The notes beneath the pieces were generated by a model, which was not told the origin of the DNA, made no database searches, and saw only the letters and a program-made list of their open reading frames with translations. From NCBI GenBank assembly GCA_045603225.1, contig JAZULT010000092.1, forward strand, positions 1 to 23,715: a stretch of 23,715 nucleotides of DNA. The letters are read 5' to 3'. This DNA comes from RGIG9115 sp045603225. GTDB taxonomy: Bacteria; Bacillota; Clostridia; UBA1381. A program made the position numbers and the translations under genes. Shown piece after piece: positions 1-9,120 of the stretch (position 1 is the stretch's first letter; every line of letters starts with the position of its first letter).

Positions 1-25
1 TTTGTCAAACACTTGAATAAAGTTG

Positions 26-60
26 AAATCCGCAATTCTCTTGCGGATTTCTCGTGTTTT
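26..60 (+). terminator. Probable intrinsic terminator of an upstream gene
   Basis: A perfect 10-bp inverted repeat (AAATCCGCAA at 26-35, TTGCGGATTT at 41-50) closes a 5-base loop. A short interruption is followed by a run of five T at about 56-60. The A-rich left arm and T-rich right arm are typical of bidirectional clostridial terminators. The gene it would end lies left of the window, so the call rests on the hairpin alone. Confidence 0.5.
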
Positions 61-77
61 TATGCTTTTGAACCATC

Positions 78-161
78 CACGAAACTCACCACTCGACGTA
101 CCATCGTACGCCTTCGGGCAGGACAAAATGCGGCAAAACCCACATTTGGCTTCGTTTCGTG
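78..161. other. Possible multi-stem RNA or palindromic intergenic element
   Basis: CACGAAAC (78-85) pairs with GTTTCGTG (154-161), enclosing 68 bases. Inside are CGTAC/GTACG (97-101 and 106-110), a GCC-TTCG-GGC tetraloop hairpin (110-119), and AAATG/CATTT (126-130 and 143-147). The first two internal hairpins share base 110, so they compete or abut. The enclosed bases look more GC-rich than the flanks and have no plausible open frame. A terminator follows 30 bases later. This could be a structured small RNA, a leader, or a dispersed palindromic repeat; I do not recognise a named RNA family. Confidence 0.35.
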
Positions 162-190
162 AATTCTGCATCTAAACTCAATCAGCCCCA

Positions 191-229
191 AACGGGGGTG
201 CTGCTTAACGCAACACCCCCGTTTTTTAT
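191..229 (+). terminator. Strong intrinsic terminator
   Basis: AACGGGGGTG (191-200) and CACCCCCGTT (214-223) form a perfect 10-bp GC-rich stem with a 13-base loop, followed directly by a T run (222-227). It insulates the downstream operon from whatever is transcribed from the left, and may be the 3' end of the structured element at 78-161. Confidence 0.85.
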
Positions 230-270
230 GAAAAGTCAATAATTTTATAGCTTATTTCATAATTTTTTTA

Positions 271-299
271 TATACAAAATGCAGAAAATATGGTAAAAT
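271..299 (+). promoter_or_regulatory. Candidate promoter of the glycan operon
   Basis: TATACA (271-276) is a 4/6 match to the -35 consensus. After a 17-base spacer comes TAAAAT (294-299), preceded by TG at 291-292 to give an extended -10 (TGGTAAAAT). It lies after the terminator at 191-229 and 42 bases before the first start codon. The TATGG-TA(A/T)AAT layout resembles the stronger promoter at 19117-19145. No operator palindrome is obvious. Confidence 0.45.
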
Positions 300-341
300 T
301 AATATAAGACAGTAAATTATGCTTGGAACGGAAAGGAATTA

Positions 342-3134
342 ATGATGAGAAAATACGAAAGACTCGATATAATTCATGAAAATACATTACCACCGCGTTC
401 ATATTATATACCATATGACAGCATGGAAAAGGCTCTTGAAGGTAATAAATCTTCATCGGCGTATTATATGCTTTTAAACGGCGAGTGGGATTTTAAATAT
501 TACGCAAGAGATATAGATTGTCCCACTGAGATAACAGACTGGGATAAAGTAAGTGTTCCGTCATGCTGGCAGATGACGGGATATGAGAAACCTTATTATA
601 CAAATGTGAACTATCCTTATCCCGTAGACCCTCCGTATGTTCCGGATGATAATCCCCTTGGAGTTTACAGAAAGATTGTTACGATAGATAAAGAAAAATC
701 CTTGATGGACAATATAATTGTTTTTGAGGGGGTTTCATCATGTGTTGAACTTTTTGTAAATGGTGAATATGTCGGATATTCAACTGCATCAAGATGTATG
801 TCGGAATTTCCTGTCAATCTGAAAGAGGGAGAAAACGAGATTATTGCGAAGGTTTATAAGTGGTGTGTCGGAAGCTATCTTGAAGATCAGGACTGCTTCA
901 GAAACAACGGCATTTTCAGAGATGTGTATATTCTTTCGCGTCCGTCGGGACATCTTCATGATATAGAAATAGGATTTGACGATAAAAACATTTATTATGA
1001 TGGAGATTATAAGCTTTTTGACGGAGAAATGAATGAAATATCCCTTCCCGAAAATCCCATTTTGTGGAATGCTGAAAATCCGTATCTCTATACAATGGTT
1101 ATAGAAAATGCCGGGGAATTTATTCCGTTTAAGATAGGATTCAGAACTCAGGCGGTAAGCGAAAAGGGAGAGCTTCTTATAAACGGAGTGAGTGTAAAGC
1201 TGAAAGGCGTGAATCATCATGACAGTCATCCGCTTACCGGATATGCAATGACATATGACGATATAAGAAATGATTTGCTCAAAATGAAAGAACTTAATAT
1301 GAATACAATCAGAACATCACATTATCCGCCTCAGCCGGTGATGATAGAAATGTGTGATGAACTCGGATTTTACATAATTGATGAAGCCGATCAGGAAACA
1401 CACGGTTTCGGATGTGCGAAACAGAAAGGCGGACTGTGGCTTTGCGAAATGCCGGAATGGAAGGATGCCTTTGTTGACAGAGCAGAAAGACTTTATGAAA
1501 GAGATAAAAATCACACCTGCGTGATAATGTGGAGTCTTGGTAATGAGTCTATGTACGGTGAAAACATTGCGTCAATGAGTGATTACATCAGAGAGCGTGA
1601 CAGCAAATCCGGGATAAGAAGACTTATTCATTATGAAGGTGCTTACGGAAGAAATGGCATGTATGAGTCAAAGTGCGATCCCGATACTGTTGATGTTGTA
1701 AGCCGTATGTATCCGACTGTAAGTGATATTTTCAGAATATGCGAGGAAACAGGTGATAAGCGACCGTTTTTCCTTTGCGAATACTCACACTCAAGAGGAA
1801 ACAGTCCTGCTGATGTGGTTGATTACTGGAACCTGATTGAAAAGTATCCGAACATGATTGGCGGATGCACATGGGAATGGGCAGACCATACTGCAAAAAC
1901 AGAAGACGGACATTTCGGATACGGAGGAGATTTCGGTGAAGAAACTCATGACGGAAATTTCTGTTGTGACGGACTTGTGTCGCATGAAAGAAAATTCAAA
2001 GCCGGTTCCTATGAAGTTAAGTATGCGTATCAGCCTGTTAAAACTGAGTATGAAAATGGAGTTCTCAGAATATATAATAAATACGATTTCACCAATCTGA
2101 TTGAATTTGATACAGTATGTGAAATTACATCAGACGGTGAAGTAGTAAAGAATGAGAATTTTTCTCTGAATGTAAAACCGCATGAATGGGTTGAAATCCC
2201 CTTTGATGCAGACGGATATACCGGTAAATATGGTGTGTATCTTAATGTTTATCTGAAGGATAAAACAGGCTATGAAAAAGCATTTACGCAACATAAGCTT
2301 TCAGATGCGTTGCCTGTAATAAAAGGAAACGGCGGAGATGTTGTAGTTACCGATGAGGGAGAATTTGCGGTTGTTAAGGGTAACGGCTTTATACACAAGT
2401 TCAATCTCCATTACGGATACATTGAAAAAATAGATTCACTTTCGGAAACTCCGTTTAAGCTTTCAATCTGGCGTGCACTCAATGATAACAACGAAGTTAT
2501 AATGAATGAATGGTTTGACGAAAAGTACAACTATATGAAAAATAAGGTTTACAGCTGTGAGATATCAGACAGTACCATTGTCGTAAACGGTGCACTTTCT
2601 ACTGTGGCACGTGCTCCGTTCCTGCATTATAAAGCTGTTTATACTTTCAGAGGCGACGGAAGTATTGATGTTGATTTTGACGGTGATTTTGAAGAGTCAA
2701 GAACATATTTGCCGAGACTCGGATTTGAATTTAAAACCATGGCGAAGGAGTTTGAATATTTCGGATACGGACCCCATGAGTCATATATAGACCTTCATAA
2801 TTGTTCAAAAATGGGTATGTATAAAAGCGATGCCGCATCCGAATATGTGGATTATATAAAACCTCAGGAGCATGGCAATCATTACAATACAAAATATCTG
2901 AAGCTTGGCGGATATGAATTTGTATCACAGAAGGGATTTGAATTTAATATTTCCGAATACTCTACAGATGAACTTGCAGGAAAGAGGCATAATTACGAAC
3001 TTGTAAAAAATGAGTTCACAAATGTACGTATTGATTATAAGGTCAGCGGTGTCGGCTCGGGAATGCCGATTCCGCCGAAATATCAGATGAATGACAGTAA
3101 AATTAATTTTAGTTTCACCATTAGAAAAATATGA
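342..3134 (+). CDS. LacZ-type beta-galactosidase, glycoside hydrolase family 2
   Basis: Cytoplasmic enzyme expected to hydrolyse terminal beta-galactosides; it has no signal peptide. Visible in order: N-terminal sugar-binding jelly roll (about 50-200, including YLEDQD with the conserved Asp184 matching the E. coli LacZ sodium-binding Asp), a short Ig-like domain (about 206-270), the catalytic TIM barrel (about 271-550) with acid/base Glu402 in SLGNES and nucleophile Glu480 in FLCEYSHSRGN, and a C-terminal beta-sandwich with the YFGYGPHESY motif. At 930 aa it is shorter than E. coli LacZ, mainly because the second domain is about half the usual size. GAAAGGA at 331-337 serves either of two adjacent ATGs (342, 345); spacing favours 345. 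It is the first gene of the run, 18 bases before the secreted SLH enzyme, suggesting it finishes imported oligosaccharides. GH2 beta-galactosidase is firm; the natural substrate is not. Confidence 0.95.
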   Translation: MMRKYERLDIIHENTLPPRSYYIPYDSMEKALEGNKSSSAYYMLLNGEWDFKYYARDIDCPTEITDWDKVSVPSCWQMTGYEKPYYTNVNYPYPVDPPYVPDDNPLGVYRKIVTIDKEKSLMDNIIVFEGVSSCVELFVNGEYVGYSTASRCMSEFPVNLKEGENEIIAKVYKWCVGSYLEDQDCFRNNGIFRDVYILSRPSGHLHDIEIGFDDKNIYYDGDYKLFDGEMNEISLPENPILWNAENPYLYTMVIENAGEFIPFKIGFRTQAVSEKGELLINGVSVKLKGVNHHDSHPLTGYAMTYDDIRNDLLKMKELNMNTIRTSHYPPQPVMIEMCDELGFYIIDEADQETHGFGCAKQKGGLWLCEMPEWKDAFVDRAERLYERDKNHTCVIMWSLGNESMYGENIASMSDYIRERDSKSGIRRLIHYEGAYGRNGMYESKCDPDTVDVVSRMYPTVSDIFRICEETGDKRPFFLCEYSHSRGNSPADVVDYWNLIEKYPNMIGGCTWEWADHTAKTEDGHFGYGGDFGEETHDGNFCCDGLVSHERKFKAGSYEVKYAYQPVKTEYENGVLRIYNKYDFTNLIEFDTVCEITSDGEVVKNENFSLNVKPHEWVEIPFDADGYTGKYGVYLNVYLKDKTGYEKAFTQHKLSDALPVIKGNGGDVVVTDEGEFAVVKGNGFIHKFNLHYGYIEKIDSLSETPFKLSIWRALNDNNEVIMNEWFDEKYNYMKNKVYSCEISDSTIVVNGALSTVARAPFLHYKAVYTFRGDGSIDVDFDGDFEESRTYLPRLGFEFKTMAKEFEYFGYGPHESYIDLHNCSKMGMYKSDAASEYVDYIKPQEHGNHYNTKYLKLGGYEFVSQKGFEFNISEYSTDELAGKRHNYELVKNEFTNVRIDYKVSGVGSGMPIPPKYQMNDSKINFSFTIRKI

Positions 3135-3139
3135 TTAAT

Positions 3140-3155
3140 GGAGGGATAGACAGTG
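3140..3155 (+). promoter_or_regulatory. Ribosome site fixing a GTG start
   Basis: GGAGGG at 3140-3145 lies 7 bases before GTG at 3153. The only upstream in-frame ATG (3138) runs into TAG after two codons, so GTG is the start of the large SLH enzyme. Confidence 0.8.
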
Positions 3156-6100
3156 ATTAAAAAAATTATATCGCTTGTTGTTGCGGCAGCTCAGATATTT
3201 GCTTTAACTACCGGAGCTTTAGCTGCGGACGAGAAATATTTTGAGGGACAAATGTCAATCGGTGACTGGACTTTTGTGGCTAACAAGGGAACAATGGTTA
3301 CATATGAAATAACGGATGAGAACGGGTATCAGGGCAAGTCTATGCATATAACAAAGAAGCTCGGTACAACTCCGAATGTTCTTGCGGTTTTGTGGAAGAA
3401 TGTAAACTGTAAGGCTGATACAACTTATCGCTATTCACTTGCAATAAAGGCAAAGGAAGCCAAGGACATATTTACAAATCTGTCATATCAGGACAGACAG
3501 GAGCTTAACCCTGCAGGAAATACCTTTGACTGGATGGAGCTTAGCTTTGACTGGCATAATTCGGGTGGAGATACGACAAAGGAATTTCGTATCAGCCTTG
3601 ACGGAAGCTTCAGGGACCTTTGGATTGATAATGTGAAATTCTGTGAGGTTCTTCCTGACGGAACTCTCGGACCAAATCAGATAAAGAACTGGGATTTTGA
3701 GGGCGGAACAACAGCAACAAAGACAAAAAGCAAATACGCTCTTGAAAATGACAGAAATGATATTGTGAATGCCGGAAAAGGTTCAACAGAGAAGCTTCTT
3801 GCGACAATAAGCCTTGACACAAATATTCCGGTATTCAAGAGCGAAACGGAAATTGTGGCTGACGGTGATATTTCCGAATGGAAAGATGAATATACACCGG
3901 TTATTATACCGTCATCGGATACTCAGTACAGCGAACTTAAAGAATATTCGGGTGAAAAAGACTGTTCGGGTAAGTTTAAGGTGTCTTACGATGATGAATA
4001 CTATTATGTATGCGGAACAGTAACAGATGATAAATTCAGTGACAACAGTATTAATATGTGGGACCAGGATTCAATTCAGATAAACTTTGGTAAAAAGGGA
4101 ACTACCGATTATTACGGTTACGGTCTCAAATATACTCCTGAGGGAGGTATGATTTCGACAAACTCAGGAGATGCAGAGGATACAAAGCTTATAAAATACG
4201 GTGTAACGAAAGCTGATGAAACTCATTATGTGTATGAAGCGGCATTTCCGAAAAGTATTTTTTATAACGGTGATTCGGAAGACCTTACGTTTAATGTACT
4301 TATAAACGATAATGACGGAGACGGAAGAGCTGCATATATTCAGTGGAAGTACGGTATCGGTGAAGGTGCCGGAAGTGCACAGTACGGCAAAATGATATTT
4401 TTAGATAAAAATCAGAAGCTGTTCGGATGGTATCAGAAGTCACTTGATACAATTGAAGCTGATGTGGAATATGAAGCTCCTTTGTGGATTGTCAGCTTAG
4501 CCGATAAAGCTATGGAGGTAACTGTTACGGATGCGAAAGGTGGAAGTATTGTAACTGTTCCTGCAAACAGCGCTGTTTTGAAAAATGTAACCGTTAAATC
4601 TGAAGAAACGGGGGCAGTTAAAGTGGGTGCAAACTTAAAATACGGAGATGAAGAGTATTTTGCTGATATGCTTGTTACAGCTGAACTTAATACAGATTAT
4701 TATATTCAGAAGTATAAAACTTTAGAGGAAACTCTTCTTCCTGAAATTGAAACACTTCTTGAACAATGTAATGAACAGGGGATTTCATGCGAATATGAAA
4801 AATCCGACTTATGGGTTATAGAAAAGTTCCTTGTTTACGGTGTGGATGATGCCGAGAATAATTATAAACCGCGTTCTGAATATGTATATAACTGTCTTTT
4901 GAAGATATGCAATGACCTTATTGAAACTCTTAAGGGTTATCTTGACGGCAGCATTACTCCGAAACAGCCTGTCCGCTATGCTACAAGTACCGTAGAAATT
5001 GACGGTCAGTCCTTTGTAGCTGAAGATGAAAACGGAAGTAAGCATCCCATATTCTTTATGGGTTACGGACATTTTTCAAATGCAGTTGATACAATTCCTG
5101 AATTTCCCGACCTTGGAGTAAATATAATTCAGTCAGAATTCGGACCGAGTGATATTATTACCGGAGAAAATGAAGACGGATTTATTGTGGATACCGCAAA
5201 ACTTGATTCTGTAATAAATTCAAGACTCAAACGCGGATATGACAATAATGTTCAGATTTGTCTTCTTGTTTCACCACATTATATTCCTGAATGGTTTAAG
5301 CAGAAATATCCGGACGCTTTAGGCGGCGATTCAAGTATGTTCCATACCGGATATTACGATTCAGACCCGAAAATGAAAGAAATGCTTGAGACTTATCTGA
5401 GAGCGGTGGCAACAACAATTAAAGAAAGTCCCTATAAGGAAGCATTTAACAGTATTTGCCTTACAAACGAAACAAGTCATGCACATCCTGCTGAGAAAGA
5501 TTTGCCGATTTATCGTCAATGGCTCAGCGATAAGTTTGACGGTGATATATCAGCTCTTAATGAGGCATATAACACTTCTTATACAGGTTTTAATGTTATT
5601 CCTTATCCGAATGTGGAAGAGCTTACATATTATCCCGACAAAGAAGAAAACAGAGTGCTTCTTCCGCAGTATGCTGACTGGGAGGATTACAATGATAATT
5701 TTGTCGGTAAGTTCCACGGATGGATGACAGATATTATCAATGAAGTTGACCCGACAATAGCAACTCATGCAAAATATATGCAGGAGTTTGATTATAACGA
5801 AAGAGAGTGGAGACGTCAGTTCATTAATTTCGGAACAGACCCGGAAGAAATTTCAAAATACTGTGTTATAAACGGAAATGATGCAAATAACTATTATAAG
5901 CATGACCTCTGGGGAATTCTCAACAAGATGAGCTATTATGATTTGCAGACTTCATGTTTGCGTGCCCCCGTGTTTGACACGGAAGACCACGTTGTTCAGG
6001 ACCGTGACAGACGTTATTCAAATGATAATCCTTATATGGAAAACCATGTTGCGGCAGATATGTGGCAGGGTGCTATTCACGGACGCGGAGGCTCAACTAT

Positions 6101-7499
6101 ATGGGTATGGGAGAGAACATATGATTCTTCCAGCGACTTTTCTGACAGTATACTCCACAGACCTGATTCACTTCTTGAAGCGAGTCATGCTATGCTTGAT
6201 GTGAATATATTTGCAAATGAACTTACTGCTCTTCAGAATAAAGCACGTACAATAGGTATTCTTTATTCCGAAACCTCAAGAGTTTACTCACTCAGAAACA
6301 GTAACTCGCTTGTAAATGCATATGAAGGTGCAAGCTATCTCGGAGAAAGAATAGAATTTGTTACCGAAAAACAGGCGGCATCGGGAAAATTAAAAGATAA
6401 TAAGGATATAAACATACTTGTTGTACCTTATTCAACTCATGTTCTTGACGGCGTTCTTGAAGATATAAAAGCGTTTGCTGATAAGGGCGGAACTGTTGTG
6501 ATTATCGGTAATGATTCGCTTATGTATAATCAGTACGACAAACCATTTGATGAAAATCTCAGAAATTATATTTTTGATAACAGTATAGTAATTGATGCAG
6601 TCCCGGCTGAAGACACACGTGATACCTTCAGCTATCCTCTGGGAAAAGATATATGGAACGTTCTTGTACCCCTTGAAAATAAATATGTCAGCGATATACC
6701 GGTTACAGTTACAGATTCTGTTACAGGAAACCTTGTGTGGGGAGTAAACTATGTTGCTGAAATGGTTGACGGAGACCTTATTGTAAATATCTGTGACTAT
6801 GAATATGACGGCGGTAAAATAGTTGATATCAGATATAACGGACAGATTATTGAAGAAGGGACAGAACTTAGAAGCGGAAAAGACATAATGTGTGAATCAA
6901 TAGAGCTTGAACCGTACAAACCTATTCTTGTATCAGTTCCGGCTGATGCACTTCCGGAATCAAAGGCGGAATTTGATGATATAGTGAACCATTGGGCAAG
7001 ATACAGTATCGGAGATCTGGCTGATTCGGGAGTAATAAAAGGTACAAGTGAAAGTGAGTTCACACCGCAGTCTGACGTAAAGGTTTCAGAATTTGCCGCA
7101 ATGCTTTCAAGAGCGGCAGGAAAGAGTGATGATTCATATCTGACAACCGTAAATGCTTCTCCCGATGCAAAGATAACAAGAGAACAGATGGCACATATGC
7201 TTGTTTCGGTTTATAAGGAGTTGAAAGGAACTCTTCCGGAATATGTAGAACACGGATTTACGGATGCTGATAATTCTGAATATAAAAACGATATTAATAC
7301 AGCAGTTACTCTCGGACATATCACGGGATACAGCGATAAAACCGTAAGACCCGGAAATACAGCCACACGTGCCGAAGCGGCCGCAGTAATCAGAAGATTT
7401 ATTTACAGTCTTGACCATGAAGTCAATATCGGAAAGAAGGAAGAAGTGGTTAAGAACTATGATGATACGCTGATATTCTTTGACCGCAAAGGTGAATAA
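3153..7499 (+). CDS. Secreted SLH-anchored GH42-like clan GH-A glycoside hydrolase with binding modules
   Basis: A 1448-aa surface enzyme. Residues 1-24 are a signal peptide ending ALA. Residues 30-185 form a jelly-roll binding-like module ending in the operon's shared motif (GPNQIKNWDFE). Residues about 226-415 resemble a CBM9-type sugar-binding domain. A helical spacer (about 510-600) leads to a TIM-barrel-like region (about 630-1015). There TNETSH places the likely acid/base at Glu773, and FDTEDH a possible nucleophile at Glu944. Residues about 1030-1150 resemble the Rossmann-like trimerisation domain of GH42 enzymes. The C-terminus carries SLH repeats at about 1274-1322 and 1368-1418, with a shortened one between (about 1335-1357). 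SLH domains usually hold proteins to pyruvylated wall polymers, so it should act on the cell exterior. Fold and clan are well supported; exact GH family and substrate are not assignable by eye. Confidence 0.85.
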   Translation: MIKKIISLVVAAAQIFALTTGALAADEKYFEGQMSIGDWTFVANKGTMVTYEITDENGYQGKSMHITKKLGTTPNVLAVLWKNVNCKADTTYRYSLAIKAKEAKDIFTNLSYQDRQELNPAGNTFDWMELSFDWHNSGGDTTKEFRISLDGSFRDLWIDNVKFCEVLPDGTLGPNQIKNWDFEGGTTATKTKSKYALENDRNDIVNAGKGSTEKLLATISLDTNIPVFKSETEIVADGDISEWKDEYTPVIIPSSDTQYSELKEYSGEKDCSGKFKVSYDDEYYYVCGTVTDDKFSDNSINMWDQDSIQINFGKKGTTDYYGYGLKYTPEGGMISTNSGDAEDTKLIKYGVTKADETHYVYEAAFPKSIFYNGDSEDLTFNVLINDNDGDGRAAYIQWKYGIGEGAGSAQYGKMIFLDKNQKLFGWYQKSLDTIEADVEYEAPLWIVSLADKAMEVTVTDAKGGSIVTVPANSAVLKNVTVKSEETGAVKVGANLKYGDEEYFADMLVTAELNTDYYIQKYKTLEETLLPEIETLLEQCNEQGISCEYEKSDLWVIEKFLVYGVDDAENNYKPRSEYVYNCLLKICNDLIETLKGYLDGSITPKQPVRYATSTVEIDGQSFVAEDENGSKHPIFFMGYGHFSNAVDTIPEFPDLGVNIIQSEFGPSDIITGENEDGFIVDTAKLDSVINSRLKRGYDNNVQICLLVSPHYIPEWFKQKYPDALGGDSSMFHTGYYDSDPKMKEMLETYLRAVATTIKESPYKEAFNSICLTNETSHAHPAEKDLPIYRQWLSDKFDGDISALNEAYNTSYTGFNVIPYPNVEELTYYPDKEENRVLLPQYADWEDYNDNFVGKFHGWMTDIINEVDPTIATHAKYMQEFDYNEREWRRQFINFGTDPEEISKYCVINGNDANNYYKHDLWGILNKMSYYDLQTSCLRAPVFDTEDHVVQDRDRRYSNDNPYMENHVAADMWQGAIHGRGGSTIWVWERTYDSSSDFSDSILHRPDSLLEASHAMLDVNIFANELTALQNKARTIGILYSETSRVYSLRNSNSLVNAYEGASYLGERIEFVTEKQAASGKLKDNKDINILVVPYSTHVLDGVLEDIKAFADKGGTVVIIGNDSLMYNQYDKPFDENLRNYIFDNSIVIDAVPAEDTRDTFSYPLGKDIWNVLVPLENKYVSDIPVTVTDSVTGNLVWGVNYVAEMVDGDLIVNICDYEYDGGKIVDIRYNGQIIEEGTELRSGKDIMCESIELEPYKPILVSVPADALPESKAEFDDIVNHWARYSIGDLADSGVIKGTSESEFTPQSDVKVSEFAAMLSRAAGKSDDSYLTTVNASPDAKITREQMAHMLVSVYKELKGTLPEYVEHGFTDADNSEYKNDINTAVTLGHITGYSDKTVRPGNTATRAEAAAVIRRFIYSLDHEVNIGKKEEVVKNYDDTLIFFDRKGE

Positions 7500-7513
7500 T
7501 AAAGAGGTGAACT

Positions 7514-9103
7514 ATGAAGATAAGATTTGCTGTGATGCTGACCGCTGTACTGATGCTTTTCGGAGCATCGGTACACGGGGCATCTGTTACGGAGTTCGGA
7601 GCTGACGGAAGTGATACAGCATCTGACAACAGAGCATTTTCATATGCTTTCGTTCTGAGTCGTGATGAGGTAATAACCGTACCCGATGGTACATACTATG
7701 TTAACACTCTGAATATTCCGAAGGGTAGAACTCTTAAGGCGGAGAATGGTGCAAATCCCGTTATAAGAACACTTGACGGTGCTGAAGAAAACTTTATAAC
7801 GTTGAATACAGGTTCGGTAATTGACGGAATTACACTTGTAAATGATCATAGTGTAAAAAAAGGTATTTCATCGGTATACGGAACAAATGTTCTTATTAAG
7901 AATTGTACTGTGGACAATTTCACCGAATATGGAGTATTCGGAGACCATAGTGACGGATTTGTATGTGACGGAGTGAAGGTACGTAATTCGCAAAACGGGA
8001 TACATACGGTGTATGCGTCTGATGTGACAGTTAAAAACTGTTATGTTAAAAATACATCCACCCACGGAATATGGTTCTGGAATAATGACGGCGGAACAAA
8101 AGTCGGCGGCAGAATAGTCTATGACAATAATACTGTTATGGATGCAGTCGGAGGTATATGGGGAACAGGTGCATCGGTTGTTGAAATACGAAACTGTACG
8201 GTAGATAACTGCAGCGATGTCGGTATTGATTTTGAATACTGCGATAACGGTATCATTTGTGATAATTATGTTTCAAGATGTCAATATGCAGGAATATCTC
8301 TTTTCTACACCTGTAAAAATATCGTGATAAGGGATAATATTGTGTTTAACAATCACAGACAGCCGCATTATCAGGATGACTGTGCCGGAATAAAGCTTAT
8401 GGCAGAAAGTTCGGATACTGATTATGATACGGGACACGATAATGTCAGAATATATAACAATACCATATATAATTCACCCGACAGCTACGGCAGACGAGGA
8501 ATATTTGTTTCCACAGGTAAAAAAACACCGCGTAAGGTTTATATATATGGTAACAGCGTTCTCGGAAATAACAGAAAGTATTATATAAACGGCGGAGCTG
8601 TAAGCTATAACAGTTTTGTGTTTGAATGTGACGGAAGCAATAATAATGTGTATGTGTATGGAGAAGATACCGGGGATAAATCGTATAAATCGGTTGGGAA
8701 ATGTGACGGTAACGGAGTTATAAAAGCTTCAGGTACCGGAACATACAGAGTGGATTTCACTCTGGATAAAACATCGTTTAATACTGTTTTGAATATTGCG
8801 GGTATTACTTCTGTGAAAGCTTCTTCTGCAGTTAAAAACGGGAAAGTGTACAGCGTATACTTTGATATGTCGGGATATAAGGATACGGAATTTACCGTAG
8901 AAAACGGAACGGCTTCGGAGATAGAGCTTTTCAAAGCCGACATAGATTTTTATAAAGTACTGTCTGTTGAAGATGGCGCCGAATATATATGCAATTCGTA
9001 TTATCCGGTTTACAGCGGTCTGATACTGAAAAGACAGAGAAGCGGAGAATATTTTTCCATATGGGGAGATATTGACAGCAGTATACGAAGAGAAATAAAA
9101 TAA
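7514..9103 (+). CDS. Secreted right-handed beta-helix (pectate-lyase-like) protein
   Basis: A 529-aa protein with a signal peptide (1-22, cleavage near VHG/AS). It continues with VTEFGADGSD, the usual opening of pectate-lyase-3/GH28-like beta-helix proteins (commonly DFGAKGDG). From about 95 to 360 there are short repeating turns of the type IxNCTVxNxxxxGI (NCTVDNFTEYG, NCYVKNTSTHG, NCTVDNCSDVG, DNYVSRCQYAG, DNIVFNN), typical of parallel beta-helix repeats. Residues about 380-529 look like a separate beta-rich domain. No SLH domain is present, so it is either released or held by partners. AAAGAGGTG at 7501-7509 supports the ATG. It follows the SLH enzyme by 14 bases. Likely a polysaccharide lyase, hydrolase or epimerase acting on exported substrate; I cannot point to catalytic residues with confidence. 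Confidence 0.8.
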   Translation: MKIRFAVMLTAVLMLFGASVHGASVTEFGADGSDTASDNRAFSYAFVLSRDEVITVPDGTYYVNTLNIPKGRTLKAENGANPVIRTLDGAEENFITLNTGSVIDGITLVNDHSVKKGISSVYGTNVLIKNCTVDNFTEYGVFGDHSDGFVCDGVKVRNSQNGIHTVYASDVTVKNCYVKNTSTHGIWFWNNDGGTKVGGRIVYDNNTVMDAVGGIWGTGASVVEIRNCTVDNCSDVGIDFEYCDNGIICDNYVSRCQYAGISLFYTCKNIVIRDNIVFNNHRQPHYQDDCAGIKLMAESSDTDYDTGHDNVRIYNNTIYNSPDSYGRRGIFVSTGKKTPRKVYIYGNSVLGNNRKYYINGGAVSYNSFVFECDGSNNNVYVYGEDTGDKSYKSVGKCDGNGVIKASGTGTYRVDFTLDKTSFNTVLNIAGITSVKASSAVKNGKVYSVYFDMSGYKDTEFTVENGTASEIELFKADIDFYKVLSVEDGAEYICNSYYPVYSGLILKRQRSGEYFSIWGDIDSSIRREIK

Positions 9104-9120
9104 GGAAGGATGGTAATCGG

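Noticed and set aside
789..1229. Antisense open frame of 146 codons
   Set aside because: It lies wholly inside the GH2 gene, has no ribosome site or recognisable product, and its composition mirrors the coding strand.
3814..4023. Short + strand frames inside the large surface genes (also 5479-5727, 5938-6204, 9809-10057 and 17034-17240)
   Set aside because: These are alternate-frame shadows of long, well-supported coding regions and show no recognisable domains.
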